Assembly (NCBI RefSeq): GCF_002007115.1
Contig: NZ_MVAD01000007.1
Location: 1 to 15,128 of the forward strand
Direction of reading: 5' to 3'
Length of the DNA: 15,128 bases
Source: Massilia sp. KIM
GTDB taxonomy: Bacteria > Pseudomonadota > Gammaproteobacteria > Burkholderiales > Burkholderiaceae_D
The notes below the pieces were generated by a model. It saw nothing but the letters and a program-made list of their open reading frames with translations, did no database searches and was not told the DNA's origin. Of the stretch, positions 1 to 8,377 are shown piece after piece. Every line of letters begins with the position of its first letter. Within the stretch, counting starts at the first letter, position 1. Both the position numbers and the translations under genes were made by a program.

Positions 1-39
1 CAGAGCCGTAGCGAAAACCGCTGCGACTCGTACAAGTTA
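1..39 (+). other. 23S-5S rRNA internal transcribed spacer (3' part)
   Basis: This short stretch directly precedes the 5S rRNA and is the end of the spacer that follows 23S rRNA; the 23S gene lies outside the window. A small hairpin can be drawn with arms at 8-13 and 19-24 (one T-G wobble) and a five-base loop, consistent with a processing structure. The assignment rests on position next to 5S. Confidence 0.7.
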
Positions 40-155
40 TGCCTGATGACCATAGCAAGTCGGTCCCACCCCTTCCCATCCCGAACAGGACCGTGAAACG
101 ACTTTGCGCCGATGATAGTGCTGCAACTAGTGTGAAAGTAGGTTATCGTCAGGCT
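40..155 (+). rRNA. rrf: 5S ribosomal RNA
   Basis: This is a complete 5S rRNA of about 116 bases and the last gene of an rRNA operon whose 16S and 23S lie to the left of the window. The ends pair to form helix I (GCCTGA at 41-46 with TCAGGC at 149-154). The interior carries the typical bacterial 5S core, including CCCATCCCGAACAG around 75-88 and the GAAAGTAGG segment near 134-142. Exact mature ends may differ by one or two bases. An intrinsic terminator follows ten bases later. Confidence 0.97.
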
Positions 156-164
156 AGTTATATG

Positions 165-199
165 AAAAAGCCCGCTCAGTGAACTGAGCGGGCTTTTTT
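165..199 (+). terminator. Intrinsic terminator of the upstream rRNA operon
   Basis: A perfect GC-rich stem has arms 170-179 (GCCCGCTCAG) and 184-193 (CTGAGCGGGC) with a TGAA loop. It is flanked by five A residues on the left and six T residues on the right (194-199), so it could also work for transcripts arriving on the - strand. It closes the rRNA operon and insulates the phosphatase gene that follows. Confidence 0.95.
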
Positions 200-350
200 G
201 CTTTGCGGTGACCGGGAAAGCGAACAGCTCGGCGCGCAGTTCGTCGCACTGCCACCGGCACTAGCAGAACTGTCAGGTTTCCCCCAGCCGCGCATCTCTT
301 TGCCGATAACAAAGGCTACACTTCCGGCTTTCATAACGGGGATACCGAGG

Positions 351-1652
351 ATGAGAAAACTGCGCGTTATTTCACTGTATGCACTACTCGCGCTCACCAC
401 TCTCGCGGTGGCCCTCCTTACTGTCGGCCTGTACCACGCACGCATCGAGCGCACCCAGTCGGGCGCGCACAAACGCCTGCTTATCCCCCTCGCCGGCACC
501 TCGTTCGGCATCGACACCTATGCCGGCACCGGCGACGCCGTCGCCATGCCGGGATTCCTGGACGGCCCGGTCGTTCGCCGCGCCTCGAACGGCGAATGGA
601 ACGCCGTCTGGTATTGCGAAGACAAGGTCTATCACCGCATCGGCAAGGACAGCGAACTGTTCATCGAATGCGGTGGCAAGCAGATCGCCTATCCCGTCAA
701 CCGCTCGCCGCGTGTGCCGCACCCGGTCATCGCCACGCCGGGCAAGATCGTCGTCCTGAGCGACATCCAGGGCGATGCTTCTTATCTGGATGCCGCCTTG
801 TCCTCGCTCGGGGTGACCAACCACGATGGGCAGTGGAACTTCGGCCGTAACCATCTCGTCATCGCCGGCGACGCCGTCGACAGCGGGCGCGAGGTCTTTA
901 CCGTGCTCTGGAAGCTGTACCGGCTGAGCCTGCAAGCCCACGATGCCGGCGGCGCCGTCCATGTCGTCCTGGGGAACCACGAGCAGTACATGTTGCGCGG
1001 GAATACCTCCTACGCCGATCCCGACCACCTGTACGCCTTGAACCAGATGGGCGGCCAGGCCAACGCCTTCGCCGCCGACACCGTCATCGGGCACTGGCTG
1101 CGACAACAACCGGTGATGCTGAAGGCTGGCGACACCCTGATCGCCCATGGCGGCATCAGTCCCCAGGTCGCCGCCACCGGACTGGCGCTCGAAGAGATGA
1201 ACACTGCCATGATCCGCTATTGGAACGGCACGTTGGCGACACCGGCGGAACTGGACGCCATGCTCGGCCCTGCGGGACTGACGCACTACCGCGGCTATTT
1301 CGAGGACGGCGGCGAGCGCTACGCGCTGGCGACCAGGGAGGAGGTGGAGACGGTGCTGCAGCGTTTCGGCGCGACCCGGATCGTGGTCGGCCACACGCAG
1401 GTCGATCGCGTCAGCAGCTTCCACGACGGGCGGGTATGGAACGTCGACGTCAACAGCAAGGAGGCGCAAGACCAGGCGCTGTTGATCGAGGACGGCCGCC
1501 TCAGTGTCGTTTCCACCGGAGTGGCGCGCCGCCACGAGCAATCTCCTCGGACGGAGCGCGCCTTCGCGATCGGCGAGGCCCATGACTGGACCATGCTGGC
1601 TGGCCTGATCAGCTCGAACTTCGCGCTCTCGCGCCTCGTCCGCTCTTACTAG
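351..1652 (+). CDS. Membrane-anchored calcineurin-like (PPP-type) metallophosphatase
   Basis: The product is 433 aa. An N-terminal hydrophobic segment (about residues 5-27) follows positive residues, suggesting a signal anchor with the catalytic domain outside the cytoplasmic membrane. The PPP-type metallophosphoesterase motifs occur in order: SDIQGD (137-142), GDAVDSG (173-179), GNHE (208-211), AHGG (265-268) and VVGHT (345-349). The first motif normally reads D-x-H-G; here the His is replaced by Gln140, which may alter metal binding. The frame is open upstream to about 198, but the ATG at 351 is chosen because it gives a clean anchor; GGGG at 338-341 is the best-spaced ribosome-binding candidate, and GAGG abuts the ATG. 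No convincing promoter is seen in 200-350, which otherwise holds nothing recognisable. The gene converges on cobQ with a 6 bp gap. The substrate is unknown; the family includes protein and small-molecule phosphatases. Confidence 0.82.
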   Translation: MRKLRVISLYALLALTTLAVALLTVGLYHARIERTQSGAHKRLLIPLAGTSFGIDTYAGTGDAVAMPGFLDGPVVRRASNGEWNAVWYCEDKVYHRIGKDSELFIECGGKQIAYPVNRSPRVPHPVIATPGKIVVLSDIQGDASYLDAALSSLGVTNHDGQWNFGRNHLVIAGDAVDSGREVFTVLWKLYRLSLQAHDAGGAVHVVLGNHEQYMLRGNTSYADPDHLYALNQMGGQANAFAADTVIGHWLRQQPVMLKAGDTLIAHGGISPQVAATGLALEEMNTAMIRYWNGTLATPAELDAMLGPAGLTHYRGYFEDGGERYALATREEVETVLQRFGATRIVVGHTQVDRVSSFHDGRVWNVDVNSKEAQDQALLIEDGRLSVVSTGVARRHEQSPRTERAFAIGEAHDWTMLAGLISSNFALSRLVRSY

Positions 1653-1658
1653 GCGCGG

Positions 1659-3113
1659 CTAGCGCAGCGCCACCAGGTTGGCGAACATCTCTTCGGCGGC
1701 ATCCGCGATGCGGTCGAGACTCGCCTCCCGCAGCGCATTCGTGTCCACACGCGTCTCGCTGTGCAGGCCTGCCCAGCGCAACAAGGCCTGGCAGGCGTCG
1801 GGATGATCGAACAGGCCGTGCAGATAGGTGCCGAGGACCTGGCCGTCGGCCGATACCGCACCCTCATGGCGGCCGTCGATGATGAAGGCCGGCCTTTCAA
1901 ACGCGGCGCCGGTCGACACGCCCATGTGGATCTCGTAGCCGTCCACCCGCGCATCCGCTCCGTCGTCGAAGGCGCAGACACCGCTCACCTGCGCGAGCCG
2001 TTTTTCCTGCGCCATCTCGGTGTCGAGCTCCAGCAGCCCAAGCGCCTGCGTCGCGCCAGCGCGGCCTTCCACACCGTGCGGGTCGGCCACGGCACGCCCC
2101 AGCATCTGGAAACCACCGCACACGCCGATCAGCTTTCCGCCATAGCGCAAGTGGCGAGCCAGTTGCTGCGGCCAGCCCTGCTTCCTGAGCCATTCCAGGT
2201 CCCCGCGCGTGTTCTTGCTCCCCGGAAGGATGATCAGGTCGGCGACGGGAATCGGCTCGCCTTCGCGTACGAAGCGCAAGTCGACCTCGGGGTGGGCGCG
2301 CAGCGCGTCGAAGTCGGTGTGGTTGCTCATGCGCGGCAGGCTCGGAACGACCACACGGAACTGTCCGCGCCCGGATTGTGCCGGCTGCACCGCGTCCTCG
2401 GCGTCGAGGTAGAGCCCGTGCAGGTAGGGCAGCACGCCGAGCACCGGCTTGCCGGTCTTCTGCTCCAGCCATTCCAACCCCGGCTCCAGCAGCTTGATGT
2501 CGCCGCGGAAGCGGTTGATGACGAATCCGATCACGCGCCGGCGCTCCGACTCCGAAAGGCAGGACAGGGTCCCGACCAGATGGGCGAAGACGCCGCCGCG
2601 GTCGATGTCCGCCACCAGGATCACAGGACAGTCGACCGCTTCCGCAAAGCCCATGTTGGCGATGTCGCGGTCGCGCAGGTTGATCTCCGCCGGGCTGCCC
2701 GCGCCTTCGACGATCACCGCCTCATACTGGTCCGACAGGCGGCGATGCGACGCCAGCACCGCCTCCATCGCCACCAGCTTGTACTGGTGATAATCGCGCG
2801 CATTCATCTCGGCGCGTGCGCGGCCGTGGATGATCACCTGGGCGCCGATGTCGCTCGAGGGCTTGAGCAGCACCGGGTTCATGTCCGTATGCGGCGCGAT
2901 TCCAGCGGCCGCGGCCTGCAGGGCCTGGGCGCGGCCGATCTCGCCGCCGTCGGCGGTGACCGCGCTGTTGAGCGCCATGTTCTGCGGCTTGAACGGCGCC
3001 ACCCTCACGCCGCGCCGCTTGAGCAGGCGGCACAGGGCCGCCACTACCGTGCTCTTGCCGGCGTCGGAAGTCGTCCCCTGCACCATCAGGGTCGAATATG
3101 GGAAGGCGCTCAT
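1659..3113 (-). CDS. cobQ: Cobyric acid synthase (glutamine-hydrolysing)
   Basis: The 484 aa product matches the usual length of CobQ/CbiP, which uses ATP and glutamine to amidate adenosylcobyrinic acid a,c-diamide at positions b, d, e and g. An N-terminal dethiobiotin-synthetase-like ATP domain has the P-loop TTSDAGKST (14-22), [19 protein letters not shown] (46-64) and [11 protein letters not shown] (136-146). The C-terminal class I glutamine amidotransferase domain has its nucleophile in [10 protein letters not shown] (Cys332) and a His in YLHGLFDH (His432). The start is placed at [13 protein letters not shown] because the family begins there, and its ATG shares an ATGA overlap with the btuF stop. 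An open frame extends upstream to about 3452 but reads as low-complexity shadow sequence. This is the last gene of the riboswitch-led operon; no terminator is visible before the phosphatase's 3' end. Confidence 0.96.
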   Translation of the reverse strand: MSAFPYSTLMVQGTTSDAGKSTVVAALCRLLKRRGVRVAPFKPQNMALNSAVTADGGEIGRAQALQAAAAGIAPHTDMNPVLLKPSSDIGAQVIIHGRARAEMNARDYHQYKLVAMEAVLASHRRLSDQYEAVIVEGAGSPAEINLRDRDIANMGFAEAVDCPVILVADIDRGGVFAHLVGTLSCLSESERRRVIGFVINRFRGDIKLLEPGLEWLEQKTGKPVLGVLPYLHGLYLDAEDAVQPAQSGRGQFRVVVPSLPRMSNHTDFDALRAHPEVDLRFVREGEPIPVADLIILPGSKNTRGDLEWLRKQGWPQQLARHLRYGGKLIGVCGGFQMLGRAVADPHGVEGRAGATQALGLLELDTEMAQEKRLAQVSGVCAFDDGADARVDGYEIHMGVSTGAAFERPAFIIDGRHEGAVSADGQVLGTYLHGLFDHPDACQALLRWAGLHSETRVDTNALREASLDRIADAAEEMFANLVALR

Positions 3114-3979
3114 TTCGCGCGCCGCTGGCGGGCCAGCTCGAGCTTCTCGCACAGGGCGGCCGTGCCCAGGACCATGCGCGGACCGGCGCGGTTGAGCAGG
3201 TCGCCGTCGAGCGTAAACAGATTGTCCTTGCGGACAGCGTGCATGGTGCCGTAGGGCTTCCACAGGCCGACGCCGCCGTAGTTCTTCTCGGCCGTGCCGA
3301 AGATCACCTCCGGATCGGCCTGCAGCACGCTCTCCACCGACACGATCGGCGCCGTTACCGTCAACTTGTCGAAGATGTTCTCGCCGCCGCACAAGCGCAG
3401 CGCGTCCGTGATGATGTGCTTGCCGCTGAGGGTGTACAGCGGCTTGTCCCACACCTGGTAGAAGGTACGCACCGGCGGGCGGTTCGCATACCTGGCGCGC
3501 AGGCTGACCAGTTGTTGGCGCAGCTGGCTGGCGTTGGCCTGGGCTTCGGCTTCCGTTCCCATCAGAAGGCCCAGGCGCACCACGTTATCAGGGATGTTGT
3601 CGAGTGTTTGCGGATCGCTCTGGAACACCGGCACGCCAAGCTGCTTGACCATCTCGATCTGGCGCTCGGAGCTGTTGTGCATCCAGGCGATGATCAGGTC
3701 GGGCTTGAGCGCGATCACGCGCTCGATGTCGATCTCGCGGTTCGAGCCGATGCGCGGAATGCTCTTGGCCGCCTCCGGGTAGTCGCTGTAGTTCACCGCG
3801 CCGACGATGCGCTTGCCGCCGCCGGCCGCGAACAGCATCTCCGTCACGTGCGGCGCCATCGAGATCACGCGTTCGGCCGGTTTGGCCAGCGTGACGGTGC
3901 GGCCGGCGTCGTCCTTGACCGTGATCGCGGCCTGCGCCTGGGCAGCCAGCATGCAGGCCAGCAGCATCATCTTCTTCAT
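3110..3979 (-). CDS. btuF: Cobalamin ABC transporter periplasmic binding protein
   Basis: The 289 aa product is a class III (BtuF/FhuD-type) substrate-binding protein that would capture corrinoid in the periplasm and deliver it to BtuCD. Residues 1-17 form a signal peptide ending AQAQA before the mature start AITVKD. A LLAC sequence at residues 6-9 resembles a lipobox but would leave a very short hydrophobic stretch, so type I cleavage is preferred. Family features include [16 protein letters not shown] near the mature N-terminus, the [23 protein letters not shown] segment and the PVF following MVKQLG. The start at MKKMMLL is chosen for the signal peptide; an in-frame upstream extension has no signal character. 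The gene overlaps cobD upstream and cobQ downstream by ATGA. It is separated from btuCD by five biosynthetic genes, yet belongs to the same operon. Confidence 0.92.
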   Translation of the reverse strand: MKKMMLLACMLAAQAQAAITVKDDAGRTVTLAKPAERVISMAPHVTEMLFAAGGGKRIVGAVNYSDYPEAAKSIPRIGSNREIDIERVIALKPDLIIAWMHNSSERQIEMVKQLGVPVFQSDPQTLDNIPDNVVRLGLLMGTEAEAQANASQLRQQLVSLRARYANRPPVRTFYQVWDKPLYTLSGKHIITDALRLCGGENIFDKLTVTAPIVSVESVLQADPEVIFGTAEKNYGGVGLWKPYGTMHAVRKDNLFTLDGDLLNRAGPRMVLGTAALCEKLELARQRRAK

Positions 3980-4956
3980 CGATTTCTCCACTCTTGCAGT
4001 GCGCGCGTGAAGCGCGACCAGTCTTCTTCCTGCGCGGGCAAGCCCACGCGGATGCCGCGCGCCGCTTCGCGGAACAGTCTGCACCAGATGCCGCGGCGCG
4101 CCATGTGCTCGTGAAACGCCTCAGGCTGCGCTTCCGGCCACCACTGGAACAGCGGCGTGCCGCCGGCGTCTATGCCGTGCGCGCGCAACAGGGCGCGCAT
4201 GCGCTCGCCGTCGAGGGCAAGCTGCCGCTGCGTCGCCTCCTGCCAGCGGGAGTCGCGCAGCGCGGCCAAGGCGATTTCCTGGGCCGGACCGCTGACGGCC
4301 CAGGGCCCGAGCAGGTCGGCCAGGCCGGCCAGCAGCGCTTCTTGCGCGGCGACGAAGCCCAGGCGCAGGCCGGCCAGCCCGAAGAACTTGCCGACCGAGC
4401 GCAGCACGATCAGCCCCGGCTGCGCCGCATGAGGGGCGACGCTGAGCGCCGGCGCGGTGTCGCCGAAGGCTTCGTCGACCACCAGCCAGCCACCGCGCGC
4501 ATGCAGGCGGGACGCCCAGTCGAGCAGTTGCTGCGGCGAGATCGTTTCGCCGGTAGGGTTGTTCGGATTGACGACCACCACCACGTCGCTCTCCCCGACC
4601 GCTTGTTCCAGGTCGGCGTAGGCCACGAGCCGGCGCATGTGGCCGTGCAGGCTCCAGTGCTGCGCATGCTCCGCATACGAGGGGGCGGACACCGCGACGC
4701 GCGACGGCGGGCGCAGGCGCGGCAAGGCCTGGATCGCCGCCTGCGTACCGGCGACGGGGAGCAGCTGCGGCGCCCGGTAATAGGCGCAGGCCGCATCCAG
4801 CAGACGCGGGTCCGGTTCCGGAAGGCGGCGCCAGGCATCGGCCGACAGCGCCGGCGCAGGATAGCCGTGCGGATTGATGCCGGTCGAGAGATCGATCCAG
4901 TCGTCGCGCCCGTAGCGCCGCGCCGCGTCGCGCAGGTTGCCGCCGTGTTCAAGCAT
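3976..4956 (-). CDS. cobD: L-threonine-O-3-phosphate decarboxylase
   Basis: The 326 aa product is a PLP fold-type I aminotransferase-like enzyme that decarboxylates threonine phosphate to (R)-1-amino-2-propanol phosphate, the linker that CbiB attaches to cobyric acid. The N-terminus HGGNLRDAARRYG and the DLSTGINPHGYP segment are typical of CobD and of CobC in the Pseudomonas denitrificans naming. Other signatures are NPNNPTG (130-136), DEAF (161-164) and the PLP-binding Lys190 in SVGKFFGLAGLRLGF. The product is slightly short compared with Salmonella CobD, which carries a C-terminal metal-binding extension. The gene overlaps cbiB by 8 bp and btuF by 4 bp. A generic histidinol-phosphate aminotransferase is a less likely alternative, because the sequence start and the gene setting both fit CobD. 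Confidence 0.94.
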   Translation of the reverse strand: MLEHGGNLRDAARRYGRDDWIDLSTGINPHGYPAPALSADAWRRLPEPDPRLLDAACAYYRAPQLLPVAGTQAAIQALPRLRPPSRVAVSAPSYAEHAQHWSLHGHMRRLVAYADLEQAVGESDVVVVVNPNNPTGETISPQQLLDWASRLHARGGWLVVDEAFGDTAPALSVAPHAAQPGLIVLRSVGKFFGLAGLRLGFVAAQEALLAGLADLLGPWAVSGPAQEIALAALRDSRWQEATQRQLALDGERMRALLRAHGIDAGGTPLFQWWPEAQPEAFHEHMARRGIWCRLFREAARGIRVGLPAQEEDWSRFTRALQEWRNR

Positions 4957-5896
4957 GGCCGGCGCCTCCCAGCGTCAGCAGCACGCCGGCCGCGCAGACC
5001 ACCGCCGCCCATAGCAGGGTGGTCTTGAGCACCAGTTGCCACGCGCGCAGGATGTCGGCGGCGCCCGCCGCCGGACCGGTCCCCAAGGGCGGGCGCTGCT
5101 CCACTTCGCCATCGTAGACGGCGGCGCCGCCGAGCGAGACGCCCAGCGCTCCTGCGCCGCTGGCCATGACCGGGCCGGCGTTCGGGCTGCTCCAGGCGCG
5201 CGCCTGGGTGCGCCAGCATTGCCAGGCGCGCGCGCGGCCGGCGCCGGCCAGCAGCACATAGGACAGGGCGGTCAGGCGCGCCGGCAGGTAGTTCATCAAG
5301 TCATCGGTGCGCGCGGCGAAGCGCCCGAAGAGGTTGTAGCGCTCGTTGCGGTAGCCCCACATGGCGTCCAGCGTGTTCACCAGCCGGAACAGCACCGCCC
5401 CCGGGCCGCCAGCGACCACGAACCAGAACAGGGTGCCGAACACCGCGTCGTTGCCGTTTTCGAGCAGGGACTCGGCGCTGGCCTTGGCCAGGTCGGCTTC
5501 GCTCGCGGTCGCGGTGTCGCGGCTGACGATGCGCGAGGTCAGCTGGCGCGCCTGGACAAGGTTCCCCTCGCGCAGCGCCCGGTAGATCGGCAGGGTATGG
5601 TCGCGCAGGCTGCGCAGGCCAATGCAGAAATAGAGCAGCACCGCATGCAGCCACAAGCCGGCGGCGTCGACCAGCAGGTCGAAGAACAGGGTCAGCGGCA
5701 GCACCGCCAGCAGCCAGGCCAGGGCGCCGCGCGCAAGTCGTGCATTGCCGCCGTTCAGGCGACGTTCGAGGAAGTGCGCAAGCCTTCCGAAGCCGACCAG
5801 CGGATGCCAGCGCCGCGTCTCACCCAGCAGCAGGTCGAGCGCGATTCCGGCCACCAGCAGCAGGGCGATCTCGAGCGGTGACAGGCCGTTCAGCAT
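4949..5896 (-). CDS. cbiB: Adenosylcobinamide-phosphate synthase
   Basis: The 315 aa integral membrane protein has the usual CbiB/CobD length. It joins aminopropanol phosphate, or aminopropanol, to the propionate side chain of adenosylcobyric acid. Family features are the N-terminal hydrophobic helix ending in ALDLLLGE followed by HPLVGFGR, the SRDTATASEADLAKASAESL segment with ENGNDAVFGTLFW, NTLDAMWGYRNERYNLFGRFAARTDD further on, and SPNAGPVMA. Several hydrophobic helices place it in the inner membrane, where CobS also acts. The start at MLNGLSPLEI overlaps the cobU stop by 7 bp; the stop overlaps the cobD start by 8 bp, indicating tight translational coupling. Nothing is missing or broken. 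Confidence 0.95.
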   Translation of the reverse strand: MLNGLSPLEIALLLVAGIALDLLLGETRRWHPLVGFGRLAHFLERRLNGGNARLARGALAWLLAVLPLTLFFDLLVDAAGLWLHAVLLYFCIGLRSLRDHTLPIYRALREGNLVQARQLTSRIVSRDTATASEADLAKASAESLLENGNDAVFGTLFWFVVAGGPGAVLFRLVNTLDAMWGYRNERYNLFGRFAARTDDLMNYLPARLTALSYVLLAGAGRARAWQCWRTQARAWSSPNAGPVMASGAGALGVSLGGAAVYDGEVEQRPPLGTGPAAGAADILRAWQLVLKTTLLWAAVVCAAGVLLTLGGAGHA

Positions 5897-6450
5897 GGCG
5901 CGCCTTTCAGCACCAGCGGCAGCCCTGCGGCGACGAACACGGCGCGGTCAGCCCTGGCCGCCACGGCCTGGTTCAGGCGTCCCGCTTCGTCGGCGAAGCT
6001 GCGCGAGATCGCACCCCAGGGCACGATGCCCATGCCGACCTCGTTGGACACGAACACCACGTCGCCCGGCAAGCCACCGTCGAGCAGTTCCAGCAGCGCG
6101 GCGCGCTCCGCATGGAAGCGCGGCGGCAGCTCGACCTCGCCGACGTCCGGATACACGCGGCCATCCGAGAACATCAGGTTGCTGAGCCAGAGCGTCAGGC
6201 AATCGACCAGCACCAGGCGCTGCGGCGCGCACTGCTCGCGCAGCACGCGGGCGAGCGCCAGCTCCTCCTCGACGGTGCGCCAGTGCGCGGGCCGGCGCTC
6301 ACGGTGGTGGGCGATGCGGGCCGACATCTCGCCGTCGCCCGCGCGCGAGGTCGCCACGTAGACCACCTCCTTGTTTGACGCCTGCGCCAACTGCTCGGCA
6401 TGGGCGCTCTTGCCCGAACGCGCGCCGCCGAACACCAGGGTCACGCTCAC
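5890..6450 (-). CDS. cobU: Adenosylcobinamide kinase / adenosylcobinamide-phosphate guanylyltransferase
   Basis: The 186 aa bifunctional CobU/CobP phosphorylates adenosylcobinamide and then transfers GMP to give AdoCbi-GDP, the substrate of CobS. The P-loop GGARSGKS lies at residues 8-15. The RIAHHRERRPAHW segment (45-57) carries the His48-His49 pair; in this family one such His carries the GMP intermediate. VLVDCLTLWLSNL and SNEVGMGIVP are further signatures. Translation starts at GTG; its first bases form a GTGA overlap with the cbiA stop, and a G-rich stretch about eight bases upstream could serve as ribosome-binding site. Kinase activity matters for cobinamide salvage; guanylylation is needed in both salvage and de novo routes. 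Confidence 0.96.
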   Translation of the reverse strand: MSVTLVFGGARSGKSAHAEQLAQASNKEVVYVATSRAGDGEMSARIAHHRERRPAHWRTVEEELALARVLREQCAPQRLVLVDCLTLWLSNLMFSDGRVYPDVGEVELPPRFHAERAALLELLDGGLPGDVVFVSNEVGMGIVPWGAISRSFADEAGRLNQAVAARADRAVFVAAGLPLVLKGAPC

Positions 6451-7748
6451 CGCGGCGCCCCCAGGAACATCGCGGCTACGGCCGCCGGGTTGGACGGGAA
6501 GTAGCCGTGAAAATAGGATGCCGTCAGGGCGCCGATACGGAAAACCGCCTCACCCTGCGCGCCGTCGCGCTGCTTGACCGTGTGCGCCTGCGGAACCAGG
6601 TCGGAGCGCATGGTCGAATAGTGGAAAGTGTGGCCGCGCAGCTCGCCCTGGGCGGTGGGCATCGCATGCATGCCCAGCCCCGCCAGGCGCGGCTGCATCA
6701 CGACCTCGCCCTGCAGCAGGCCGGCCATCTGCCAGCGCTGTCCCTGCTTGTCGGTCAGGCCATCGGCGATCGCCATCATGCCGCCGCACTCGGCCACGAT
6801 GGGCAGACCGTGCGCATGGGCGTCGCGGATCGAGTCGCGCCAGCGCGTGGCCTTTTCCAGCGCCGGACCGTGCAGCTCGGGATACCCGCCTGGCAGGTAG
6901 ACCGCATCGGCATCGGCAGGCACCGGCTCGTCGTCGAGCGGCGCGAAATACACGAGGCGCGCGCCCAGCTGTTGCAGCAGCTCGGCATTGGCCGGGTAGA
7001 CGAAGATGAAGGAGGCGTCGCGCGCGATGGCGATGGTGCGGCCTGCGAGCGGCCGGTCCGCCGGTGCGGGCTGCTCCGGCAGCGGCGCCAGCAGCGGCAG
7101 CGCGTTCCATGCGGCGTCATCGAACTCGATCTGGTCGGCCAGGGAGTCGAGCATCTGTTCCACTTCTTCTACCTCGCCCGGGACCACCAGTCCAAGATGG
7201 CGCTTCGGCAGGCGCTTGTCCTGGCGCGGCAGGGAACCGATCAGGGGAATGTCGCGCAGCGAGGCCTTGACCATGGCCGCGTGACCGGCGCTGGCGACGC
7301 GGTTGGCCACCACGCCCGCCATCTGCACCGGACCGTAGTCGCGCAGGCCCTGCGCCACCGCGCCGGCGGTCTGTGCCATGGCCGAGGCGTCCAGCACCGC
7401 CAGCACCGGAATGCCGAACTCGCGCGCCAGGTCGGCCGCCGAGGGCGCGCCGTCGTACAGCCCCATCACGCCCTCGACCAGGATCGCGTCCGCCTCGCGC
7501 GCGGCCTCGCCCAGCCGGCGGCGGCATTCCTCCGCGCCGACCATCCACAGGTCCAGGTTGTGGACCGGGGCGCCGCAGGCGCGTTCGAGCAGCATCGGGT
7601 CGATGAAATCGGGGCCGCACTTGAACACGCGCACGCGCTTGCCCGCGCGGACCAAGCGCCGCGCCAGCGCCGCCGTGACCGTGGTCTTGCCCTGGCCGGA
7701 CGCCATCGCCGCCACCAGGACCACCCTTGCTCCGCAGCCGGCGGCCAT
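6447..7748 (-). CDS. cbiA: Cobyrinic acid a,c-diamide synthase
   Basis: The 433 aa CbiA/CobB-type enzyme uses ATP and glutamine to amidate the a and c carboxylates of (hydrogeno)cobyrinic acid. The N-terminal P-loop ASGQGKTT lies at 16-23, followed by KCGPDFIDP and EGVMGLYDG. YLPGGYPELHG leads into the class I amidotransferase domain with nucleophile Cys321 in AECGGMM and His414 in YFHGYF. The ATG at 7748 is preferred because GGAG lies eight bases upstream; an in-frame GTG at 7757 would leave only two bases and would overlap the cobO stop. The gene is separated from cobO by 2 bp and overlaps cobU by 4 bp. It is the earliest pathway step present here, so the cell could use cobyrinic acid or later intermediates. 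Confidence 0.95.
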   Translation of the reverse strand: MAAGCGARVVLVAAMASGQGKTTVTAALARRLVRAGKRVRVFKCGPDFIDPMLLERACGAPVHNLDLWMVGAEECRRRLGEAAREADAILVEGVMGLYDGAPSAADLAREFGIPVLAVLDASAMAQTAGAVAQGLRDYGPVQMAGVVANRVASAGHAAMVKASLRDIPLIGSLPRQDKRLPKRHLGLVVPGEVEEVEQMLDSLADQIEFDDAAWNALPLLAPLPEQPAPADRPLAGRTIAIARDASFIFVYPANAELLQQLGARLVYFAPLDDEPVPADADAVYLPGGYPELHGPALEKATRWRDSIRDAHAHGLPIVAECGGMMAIADGLTDKQGQRWQMAGLLQGEVVMQPRLAGLGMHAMPTAQGELRGHTFHYSTMRSDLVPQAHTVKQRDGAQGEAVFRIGALTASYFHGYFPSNPAAVAAMFLGAPR

Positions 7749-7750
7749 GG

Positions 7751-8377
7751 CTACCACTCCGTCCCGGCCTGGGCCACGATGCCCGCCTTGAAGGCGTGCT
7801 TGACCACGTTCATCTCGGTGACGGTGTCGGCCACCTCGACCAGCTCGGGCGGCGCGCCGCGGCCGGTGATCACCACGTGCTGCATCTCGGGACGGTCGAG
7901 CAGGTCGGCGATCACGGTGTGCACGTCCAGGTAGCGGTACTTGAGCGCGATGTTCAGTTCGTCCAGCACCACCATGCCGTAGTCCGGATCGCTCAGGAAG
8001 CGCTTGGCCAGTTCCCAGGCTTCAAGCGCCTTGGCGATGTCGCGTTCGCGGTTCTGGGTTTCCCAGGTATAGCCTTCGCCCATCGCGTGGAAGCTGACTT
8101 CGTCCGGGAAGCGGCGCAGGAAAGTCTCTTCGCCGGTGGACATCGCGCCCTTGATGAACTGGACCACGCCCACCTTCATCCCGTGGCCGAGCGCGCGCGC
8201 CACCATGCCGAAGGCGCTCGAGCTCTTGCCCTTGCCGTTGCCGGTGTTGACGATGATGATGCCGATCTGCTTGTCGGCGGCGGCGATCTTGGCGTCGATC
8301 ACAGCCTTCTTGCGCTCCATGCGCTGGCGGTGGCGCTCGTTCAGTGCTGCGATCTCGTCTGGAGTCATGGTGTTCAT
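7751..8377 (-). CDS. cobO: Corrinoid adenosyltransferase (CobA/CobO/BtuR family)
   Basis: The 208 aa product transfers the 5'-deoxyadenosyl group from ATP to the cobalt of reduced corrinoids, making the adenosyl form needed by later enzymes. The signature P-loop TGNGKGKS lies at 45-52, preceded by a charged N-terminal helix (ERHRQRMERKKAVIDAK) typical of the proteobacterial CobA type rather than PduO or EutT. The VVQFIKG, LDELN and VVITGRGAP segments also match. The gene overlaps btuD by ATGA and leads cbiA by 2 bp. Acting on salvaged corrinoids as well as the de novo intermediate, it fits directly after the transporter genes. Confidence 0.97.
   Translation of the reverse strand: MNTMTPDEIAALNERHRQRMERKKAVIDAKIAAADKQIGIIIVNTGNGKGKSSSAFGMVARALGHGMKVGVVQFIKGAMSTGEETFLRRFPDEVSFHAMGEGYTWETQNRERDIAKALEAWELAKRFLSDPDYGMVVLDELNIALKYRYLDVHTVIADLLDRPEMQHVVITGRGAPPELVEVADTVTEMNVVKHAFKAGIVAQAGTEW

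Noticed and set aside
384..1583. - strand open frame, about 399 codons, opposite the phosphatase
   Set aside because: The + strand protein has ordered metallophosphatase motifs and a membrane anchor; the antisense product has none.
1761..3254. Long open frame on the + strand, about 497 codons, antisense to cobQ
   Set aside because: The product has no recognisable motif and is dominated by Arg, Ala, Gln and His, as expected from the reverse of a GC-rich gene. cobQ on the other strand has every family motif.
3114..3452. N-terminal extension of CobQ upstream of 3113
   Set aside because: It lies inside btuF in another frame, reads as Arg/Ala-rich filler, and the family begins at the [12 protein letters not shown] region.
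7749..7757. Alternative GTG start for cbiA at 7757
   Set aside because: The GGAG ribosome-binding site would be only two bases away from GTG, against eight from the ATG at 7748.
6375..7934. Long + strand open frame, about 519 codons, across cobU, cbiA and cobO
   Set aside because: It spans three well-supported genes on the other strand and has no domain character. High GC explains the lack of stops.
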